Positions 54,201-61,572 of a stretch of 64,000 nt of DNA are shown here, one piece after another. Origin of the DNA: Undaria pinnatifida (lineage: Eukaryota; Sar; Phaeophyceae; Laminariales; Alariaceae); contig JABAKD010000004.1 in assembly GCA_012845835.1 (NCBI GenBank), forward strand, positions 8,530,732-8,594,731, written 5' to 3'. Under the pieces are notes generated by a model. That model saw only the letters and a list, made by a program, of their open reading frames with translations. It did no database searches and was not told where the DNA came from. The first letter of the stretch is position 1. Each line of letters starts with the position of its first letter. The position numbers and the translations under genes are program-made.

Positions 54201-54510
54201 GAATGCGTAGATCGTCATGGCGTGATCCATGGCACCTCTCTGCTCATGGGACGTCCCATGGGATTTGGGAGCCCCATGGCACGCACCATGGCACGGCCCA
54301 TGGGATCCCATGCCATCGTTACCTTCCCATCGCGCGTGCCGTGGTTACTGCCGTGGGACATCCTACAGGAATCCAGTGTAGATCGCGGTATGATCAACTT
54401 TACTTGGTTTTCCTATGGCACGGCCCATACGCCGTGCCGTGGGATGTCCCATAGGCATGCCGGACCATGGCACATCTCGTGGTACACACAGCAGCCAATA
54501 GCGTGACTAA
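51250..54510. repeat. Strand-symmetric 12 bp palindromic array with five leader modules
   Basis: Between about 51290 and 54500 the sequence is built of degenerate 12-mers with consensus CCCATGGGACGT. In phase over long stretches (for example from 52092) one reads CCCATAGGACGT, CCCATGGGATAA, CCTACGGATTGT and CCTACGGGACGG. The consensus is the fusion of the palindromes CCATGG and GACGTC, so it equals its own reverse complement. Five AT-rich leaders of about 20-25 bp at 51270, 51636, 51886, 53100 and 54390 each precede a conserved module, GGCACGGCCCATAGGTCGTG, all in plus orientation. ORFs across it are tetrapeptide repeats. Confidence 0.85.
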
Positions 54511-55520
54511 TTTGGTTGTCGTTTGCCACCTACCGGGGCACTGCGTGATCTCACCCAAACTTGATTACGTGCTGGTATATTTTACGCGTAGTTCGGCGTG
54601 CACGTGGGTGAACTAATTGAACGGCCGGCGGCAGTGGCAACCCGCTCGCAGTCGCGCAGTCGTGGCCCTGTTGTCTGTTCCACGCTTGGGGCTGTGTACG
54701 CTTGTTCGATCAGATACAGTGCGCGGCTAACGTCTCTCTCTTCCACCCTCCGCTCTTCGTGATCACTCCTGCTCCCGTACGCCCCAACTTCTTGCTCACA
54801 AGAGCCTCCTACTCGAAGGAGTGCATATGAACATGGTCGGACACCTCGCCGCTCGCAGGTGCCTCAGGTGCCTCAGCTATGTCATGTGATTTTCCACATC
54901 AACTAGTGCTGGCAGGCGCCGCTGGTCCTCAAGATCTCGCGTATAATGGGCACAATGAGTGACTCCGCGTATACGTATTTGCTGAAGGTTCGCCCTTTCC
55001 CCTAAAAATGCATCCTGGCGTTTCGGGGAGCTATCTCGGTAGACCGGTATTCTGCCGATGTACCGTATTGGATGGGCGAAAAATATGTAGACGCTGACCC
55101 CGCTAGGAATGACAAAAGTCGTGTCGCGCAACGGGTGGCCAGCCGGACCCATCTAGTCTCAAACGTCCGCTTGTTTAGACAGCGAACCCGCCGAACACCT
55201 GCTCCCCAATAACCACTGCGTCCCACGCTGAAGCATGGCACCATCCTTGACATATACCGGCGCGGTACAACAAATATTTTGATAACTCCACAATGATTAT
55301 AATGCATAGCGCATGGCATGGGTTGATCCGTTACGAAACGTTGGTTCTCGGTAGAGTATTTCATAGTAGCTGGGGGCTGTTGCCTAAATTCGACGCTGCT
55401 ACGGCCGCTTTTTACCTATCGATGGTGCTTTGCTGTGCTACCGCGAATACCTGTTTGCTGATGTCCTGCCTCTCACCGGTAATGTTCTCGCGTCCAAATA
55501 GTGATGCGTTAAGAGCCCCG
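54511..55520. other. No feature seen
   Basis: Anonymous sequence. ORFs at 54877-55364 on the minus strand overlap in several frames without any recognisable domain. Confidence 0.4.
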
Positions 55521-55522
55521 TG

Positions 55523-55936
55523 CTAACAGAATATCGTTGGGGCTGTCGATAACGTGACATCGGCACCTGACCGGTGACCTTTTTTACCGGCAGTACCTCG
55601 TGAATCATAGCATATAATCCGCGAATCCCTGGAATATACCTGCGTCACCCATGGGTTCTGTTCGTAAACCCGCCACGCATTATAGGTGCCGTTATTGCTT
55701 CGCGGTGCTCCTGCGGCTGCTACATGTGCCCCTTGCTGCTGCGCGCTGCCTTCTTGAGCTCGCCGCAGCCCCCGCAGCGCTCTATCGCTGCGGCTGCTGC
55801 TGCTGCCGCCGGCTGTTTCTGGAGCTGCGGGAATGATCGCTACCGGTGCTACTGTAGGAATACGTGGTGCAAGCACAGCTGTGTCAGCCCTAGCTTCTTC
55901 CGACGTGTTCGGCGTTGGTTCTCCCGCGCATGCCAT
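55523..55936 (-). CDS. Candidate ORF of unknown function (137 codons)
   Basis: It starts MACAGEPTPNTSEEARADTA and has an Ala/Pro/Ser-rich first half, a Gln/Ala stretch (EGSAQQQGAHVAAAG) and a more varied C-terminal third (YNAWRVYEQNPW). A short upstream paralogous stretch, ATEEARVDTTAEV, occurs in the minus-strand ORF at 56142-56342. This means the N-terminal region exists twice about 400 bp apart. No family is recognised and the composition is near that of chance GC-rich ORFs. Confidence 0.28.
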   Translation of the reverse strand: MACAGEPTPNTSEEARADTAVLAPRIPTVAPVAIIPAAPETAGGSSSSRSDRALRGLRRAQEGSAQQQGAHVAAAGAPRSNNGTYNAWRVYEQNPWVTQVYSRDSRIICYDSRGTAGKKGHRSGADVTLSTAPTIFC

Positions 55937-56141
55937 GGGACATATAGTCCGTGCAGGACACTTTGTCTAGTGTAATCTCGAACTGAAAATATAACGATCT
56001 TGGTCGTGGTCACCCCTGCTGCCCTAAGGGAATCGCATACCGTTGACATAAAAAAAAAAAACAGACAAAACACGAACACAAACAAACATATTCCTATCCT
56101 AAAATCAAGTAATACATGGGCGGTCATCAAACAGACCCCAA

Positions 56142-56342
56142 TCAAAAAATTAAACAACAAACTACCAAAATGGACAGAAACATGCGCAGTTTAGTTTTGC
56201 AAAAATTCAAAAATGAATAAAAACGTATAGAATATAAAATGTCTGGCCTGGGACAAGACAAAAGGAATCGTTTCCTGCTCTTTCTATCGTGAAGTAGAAC
56301 CTCCGCAGTTGTGTCAACTCTAGCTTCTTCCGTTGCGTTCAT
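56142..56342 (-). CDS. Short ORF related to the 55523-55936 ORF (uncertain)
   Basis: It begins MNATEEARVDTTAEV, matching TSEEARADTAV of the downstream ORF; the DNA of both shares CTAGCTTCTTCCG and GTGTCA. The rest (66 codons in all) ends in a hydrophobic stretch (LSILVVCCLIF) and shows no similarity. It is more likely a repeat fragment than a gene. Confidence 0.2.
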   Translation of the reverse strand: MNATEEARVDTTAEVLLHDRKSRKRFLLSCPRPDILYSIRFYSFLNFCKTKLRMFLSILVVCCLIF

Positions 56343-56779
56343 CGTTAGTGCTGTCGCGCGTGCGACGGGACATAGCGGTTGGGGTTCCAGGTTCCCGTGC
56401 TTCCCTACTCTTAATACTTTGCCCTGCTCCGACGCCTTGTCTGGCCCGTGCGTCTCGTCCTTGCTTACTCCCCCGGTGCGTGGTCGAGTGTCCCACGTGT
56501 CAACGCCCTACCCCGTGTCGCGTACCACATCTGCGTTCGACTACCTCGTCCCAATTATGCCGGCACCACACACTACTATCTGTCTATTCATAGTTGTACC
56601 AGGTAATCCCTTTGGTTACTTGGTTGTGTATTACCGCACCGCTGCATCCTGTTACCGCGCATAAACCCTCGCCAGCGATCACTTATGATTTTGGTGTCTG
56701 GCTGGTTTCCTTGTAGCCGCATACTTCGTGCGTGGGGCCTCGCTGAGACCCCTATATACCTCTGCGTGTGAACCGCGGA

Positions 56780-57400
56780 CCCGTGGGCAATCACGACCGT
56801 GTGAGGTGTCTGGCTATTTTTTCGACCCGCTTGCACCGGGTTTGATATTCTTTGACCGAGATCTGCACACCCTTGCGCGCTACCGTTCGTGGTGCCTGGC
56901 TCTCGAGCCGCATGCACTGGGTTTGATACTCGTTGGCCGAGATCCGCACACCCTTGCCTGTTAACCGCGAACCCAGAACACCGCGCGTCTGGCTATTACT
57001 CGCGGTCGCGTACACTCCCCCCTGCACTGGTACCCTGTTCCGCATGTCGGTTACCGGCGGTCACTGCCGTTGGCGTCAGGCTTTTCTCTCGAGCCGCTCG
57101 CACCGGGTTTGATACTCGTTGGCCTAGATCCGCACACCCTTCCGCGCTACCGCTTGCACCGGGTTTGGTACTGGTTAGCCGAGATTCGCACACCGTTGCG
57201 CGCTACCGTTTGTGGTGTCTGACTATTTTCTCGAGCCTCATGCACTAGGTTTTATACTCGTTGGCCGAGATCCGCACACCCTTGCCCGCTAGCCGCGAAC
57301 CCAGAACACCGCGTGTCTGGCTATTGCTTGCGGTCGCGTACACTCTACCTGCTCCCCCCTGCACTGGTACGCCTATTCTGCGTTTGAGCCCACCCTTCTT
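56780..57400 (+). repeat. Higher-order minisatellite, five core units
   Basis: The core (C/T)GCACCGGGTTTGATACTCG, then TTGGCCGAGATCCGCACACC and GCGCTACCG, recurs at about 56833, 56919, 57098, 57154 and 57244. A longer block containing CCGCGAACCCAGAACACCGC and CGGTCGCGTACACT recurs at 56962-57040 and 57291-57365, giving a period of about 330 bp. Confidence 0.8.
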
Positions 57401-57642
57401 TGGTTGTGAGCGAGCTGTTATTTACCGCCTCTACCAACCGCGAGAAGGCCCGGTGCCGATGCGCACACTGCTTCTGCTGTAGCTATACTGCTGGCACCCA
57501 TTACCAACCGCTGCTGTTGTAGATACCTCTGCAGCGCACTTTGTGATCCCCCCCCCACTGTGCTGTTCCTTGTCCTGCGCGCTGTATGATACTTGAGGCT
57601 AGTACGACGGTCGTTCTCGCCTGGTACTCGGATCAACAGACT

Positions 57643-57816
57643 ACACAATGTGTGTTACTACGCATCTTAGTGAGATGTCATATCGTGGCGCGCAGGGAAG
57701 CAAAATAGCATCATCATGGTTGCGTTCACGCGCACTACATGTGTGTTGCTGCGCCTCTTAGTGAAGCGTGAGCCAGACGAGGCGAGCAGGGTACAAATAT
57801 AGCATCATCATGGTCT
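57643..57816 (+). repeat. Tandem duplication of about 95 bp
   Basis: ACACAATGTGTGTTACTACG to CATCATCATGG is followed by the related ACTACATGTGTGTTGCTGCG to CATCATCATGG. No coding role is evident. Confidence 0.6.
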
Positions 57817-57819
57817 GGT

Positions 57820-58224
57820 TAGCGTACCGTAGTTAGCATACACATTTCGACCGTCTTTTCCTCGGGATCAGGTTGGTTTCCTACATGGTATTCGGATGAC
57901 GTATTCATAGGCATATACTATTAATAGGATCATATACCAGTTATATATTTTGAGCTGTGCCGGTTGGTAGTGGGAGGCGTGTCCGCGTACATTCCAACGC
58001 CTATGGTGTTGGTTAGTAAAACACATTCGTAGTACAGTGGCGAGTCAAGCTGGGGTATCTAATACCTGGTGGACATCAGGGACACGTTGGTGAACAGGTG
58101 AGTGGAACGATCAGTTGAATGCGAGGTGACACGCCCCCCCCGCACCCAGTCAGCAAATACCGTATAGACTACTGCTGTAGTCAGTGTATTTATAGTCAGG
58201 CATCCCCCGGTTACCCGGGTAAGT
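57820..58224. other. No feature seen
   Basis: Anonymous sequence leading into an inverted arm fragment. Confidence 0.4.
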
Positions 58225-58315
58225 ATGCGATACGGTCGGACATATACTCCTCGCGATCGGAGATCACACGCAGCTTGCAAATATGATTTTCGGATCCCAC
58301 AGCTGTGGTGCATTT
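58225..58315 (-). repeat. Composite-repeat arm fragment, inverted
   Basis: Reverse complement of the arm: ATCGGAGATCACACGCAGCTTG and CACAGCTGTGG are visible. It faces the plus-strand arm at 58617. Confidence 0.6.
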
Positions 58316-58616
58316 TATTTTTGTCCTGCTGCATACTTGGTGCGAATCTTCGAGACGCCTTGGTTGTGCTCCATGTAGATGGGTGGAAATATCAGTTTTA
58401 GCGCGAACAACGCACACACACGTGGAACACGTGCCAAGTACGCGCAGGCGTACATTCTTGTGGCCGTATTGAAGCCGATTGTCTTACGACGGGGTAATCT
58501 ACTTTCATACAGCCCGCCGCCGCGCCTTCACCGACGTAATACGCTCATTATTTCAGTGACACACGATTTAATGTCCCCGTGCGGAAATGTGAAAATATTT
58601 AGTCTATATTATAAAA

Positions 58617-59962
58617 ATTGAAATACACTTCAGCTGTGAGATCGAATGTTTTGTCAAAACTCATCTTTGCAAGCTGTGCGTGATACTCCGATCGCGTGTA
58701 TCAATTTTGAATTATCTCGTTTTCTACATGCACCAACCCGGGTGCACAGGGGACTGCAGGTGCTGCAGTCTAAAGTATCCCCTGTTCACGGGGTTTCCGG
58801 GGCAATGGCCCTATTATTCGACCCAATACACGGCTGAGAGGCTCAAAACGACGCTACCCGTTATTGGAAAAGGACGATAAGGCGCATAAGGCGGGCTGTA
58901 AAGGCCAGGATACCGCCCTATGGTCCTGAAATAAGGTCAAATGCTATTGTTGTGCTGCTGTTGCTGCTATCGCTGCCTCTGCTGCTGCCTCTGCTGGCGC
59001 AGATCGCCGCTCCACATATGTATCTGAGCTCCCCGTCGCCGTAGGAATGTACGCGGGTTAGCTTACTCGCGCTCGGACATTTATCGTTGTTACAGGGGGT
59101 TTCGCTGCGGCGGGCTGCTGTCCGCCTTGGCTCCGCGCATGCCCGTAACTTTCGAGGATGCACGATAGGTATTAATGAGTACAGCATTCTACTGTAGGTA
59201 AATCAAGTGTGTACATGCGACAGTAGTACTGCGACATCCCTATTATCTAGCAAAGAAAGTTCGTCTGTCTGTCTCTCTGTGTGTGCGTCTGTCTATCTGC
59301 CATCATGGGTCATGCCACTCAGAACGTTGCATCCTCGTCCTGCGATAAGGGTACGGAGGGTGGGCGACACAGCCAGCAGACTATTATGTATCGTGCCGCG
59401 CCGAGCCGTGGCCGTGGCGTGCTGATCATCCCAGACAATCCCGAGGCAGTCCTCACAGCGATCATGCCAGCCCTGATGCTGAAGTGCAATTTTGAAAATC
59501 GATTCCGGCCGCTGATTGACCTATCGAATCCCTACCAGACCCCGCTGGGTCTTTCTAGAGGTTTCATGCTGAACAGGAATATTCCAGCCACAAAGCGATC
59601 GAGGTTCCGCCGCGCTGGGGAATATAAAAGTAAAGGGTCCCATCCACAACTGTTCAGGAATCCAATCGTTATGATTGTCCACACACCGTTCGACCGAAGA
59701 GAAATTGTAGCATGCAAGGTTGAGTACTCGTATCTATGATATATTGCGGGTTGTTACACAATTTCCGTGCGCAGAACAAGGTTGAACGTCTTAGTCCTGT
59801 TGACCGTTGCATTAGCAGGGGAGTCACCTACCTGTATCCTTCACGAGGGCACACACCCCGTAACACGCGCGATCGAAGTATCACACGCAGCTTGCGAAGC
59901 TGAGTTTTGATCAAAGGATGATTTTTGGTCGATCTCACATCTGAAGTGCATTTTTCATTGTT
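58617..59962. mobile_element. Inverted-repeat-bounded segment carrying an ORF
   Basis: The left arm (58617-58705, with CAGCTGTGAGATCGAA and GCAAGCTGTGCGTGATACT) is the inverse of the right arm (about 59760-59962, with AGTATCACACGCAGCTTGCG and CGATCTCACATCTGAAG). Pairing is about 85 bp on the left; the right arm extends further, to the GGCGACTCCCC-like part. The two arms enclose 59305-59739. It may be a real terminal-inverted-repeat transposon, or two unrelated insertions of the arm. Confidence 0.45.
59305..59739 (+). CDS. Candidate 144-codon ORF inside inverted repeats, unknown function
   Basis: The preferred start is the ATG at 59305 (MGHATQNVASSSCDK); an in-frame ATG exists 8 codons upstream inside a CT-rich leader. 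The protein is non-repetitive, of balanced composition and with several apparent structured stretches: GVLIIPDNPEAVLTAIMPAL, NRFRPLIDLSNPYQTPLGLS and PIVMIVHTPFDRREIVACKV. There is a basic patch (PATKRSRFRRAGEYKSKG) suitable for nucleic-acid binding. No known family is recognised. Its position within matching inverted repeats suggests a transposon-encoded protein. It is the best-looking unassigned ORF of the window. Confidence 0.4.
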   Translation: MGHATQNVASSSCDKGTEGGRHSQQTIMYRAAPSRGRGVLIIPDNPEAVLTAIMPALMLKCNFENRFRPLIDLSNPYQTPLGLSRGFMLNRNIPATKRSRFRRAGEYKSKGSHPQLFRNPIVMIVHTPFDRREIVACKVEYSYL

Positions 59963-61400
59963 AAAATGTAGGTGTACCAACACTATGCTTCAGTCATCGC
60001 GACAAGCGGTATCTTCGCTTGTTCCTCGCGGGCCGTCACTGCTTTACCTGCCAGTGCTGTTCAAATCTGGCAGCTGAGTGACACCAGATATCCTACGTAT
60101 ACTGTTGTAGGCACGCATCGTTGGGGTCGGTTGGTATGTACGCGTGGTGCTGCGCTGCGAAATTGGGTCCATTAGCTCTAGCTCCCCGCCCGAAAGATAC
60201 ACACCTCGGACGTGCGCATTAATACACTGCAATTTTCGTTTCTAAGAATCGGGCTATGAATGAAAGTTGCCCTAATCTCGTTTCTTGGGTGGAAACGATG
60301 CCGTGAGCCCAAGCAAACCGTTGAGAAAATAACGGTGCGCAGACGCAAGCAAGGCGACTCCAGAATTTTCCCTACTGACATACCACTATTATGTACTTTT
60401 TTTATGTATGACGTGACATGGAGAAAAAACAGCGGAATTAGCATTGATGGGATTCCGCACGATTCGCGATAATAGTGTCCGCAATTTATTTGTGCAGCTG
60501 TGATCCTAAATAGGTTGCGGTGAACCAACGTGCGACATGTATACAAGTGTACGTGTATAATAGCCGTACCGCAGTGGCGTTGCTCCGATGATTAATGTAG
60601 GCTACCATACTGCATGCAGCCATATGAGTAGATATGCCGGGTGGCTGCAATGTTTGCAGCAAGCGGGAACTTTTCCGTATCCGGCTCATTCCTGACAGTG
60701 CATAACGAGGAATTGGGAAGCTCACCCTTACTTACTACGCGGAAGTATCCACGTCCCCGTAACACTCTTCCTGATATTATACGATGATACATGGACAGTT
60801 AAGTTGCGCGCTGTGCTCGTGAAGCCCCAAAATAATTAACCGAGACAATGGTTGCTCTTAATATGAGCATTGCGTTACAGCATTACAGCAGTAGTATACG
60901 TACAGCGTACTACGCAAAATGTACGCCGGCCTGACCAAGTAGTGGTCTTCAAGCGCCAGAATTTCAGAACTTGGAGCTTGGGCCGCAGTACATATGCAAG
61001 ACCTCAGTATGTTGTGCGTGGTCCCGCATACCGTGTGCGGTGAAATCGTGGGGGCTCCCCTTGGCTCTGGTTGACTAACGCCACTGCTCCCTATAGTGCC
61101 GGTGAAATATATGGAACTGAATGGGGCTCTTGTTACATTTTCCCAAAGCGTCGGTGCCCTAAATAGTGCCGGTTCATTGGGCTGGCACAAAGGCAAGTAC
61201 GCGGTAGGGGACTTGGTGACTGAAACAGTGTACTTCTGTCTTGCACACCGGTATGATTTTCATGTAGGATGTTGCTGTTGTCGTCGTTGTTGTTCTCGCA
61301 TTAACTCGCATAGTCAAGTCCGTAGTCACGGGACAGGCTCCAGTCACTCTGGAATGGCTATAATCCGTATACAACGGCAGCTTGCGCTGCCGGGGTTGTA
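59963..61400. other. No gene seen; two isolated ATAGTGCCGG words
   Basis: TATAGTGCCGGTG (61094) and AATAGTGCCGGTTC (61161) resemble the subterminal words of the Tc1/mariner-like element and may be a decayed relative. Otherwise the sequence is anonymous. Confidence 0.4.
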
Positions 61401-61401
61401 A

Positions 61402-61572
61402 CAAAGACCACTGATAGGGACAGCTTACGCTATACCTACAATGGGACCCGAAGGGTGCGCCAGCTAGCGTTGGGCTGCGAAAGCAACTGAGTTAAATCGA
61501 CACACGACGCGTATGAAAATACGTGGAAGTGTGGTGAGCTAAAGCTTGATTTTTCCCCATCCGCCGGAGGAA
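61402..61572 (+). mobile_element. A-tailed retroposon family, copy 3 (no A tail)
   Basis: Near-identical to the copies at 28303 and 41836, including the GAAA-loop hairpin at about 61501-61533. It ends at CCGCCGGAGGAAGG without an A-run. Confidence 0.72.

Noticed and set aside
51250-54510. CRISPR-like array with leaders
   Set aside because: There are no unique spacers between conserved repeats; the sequence is a continuous degenerate 12 bp repeat, and the genome is eukaryotic.
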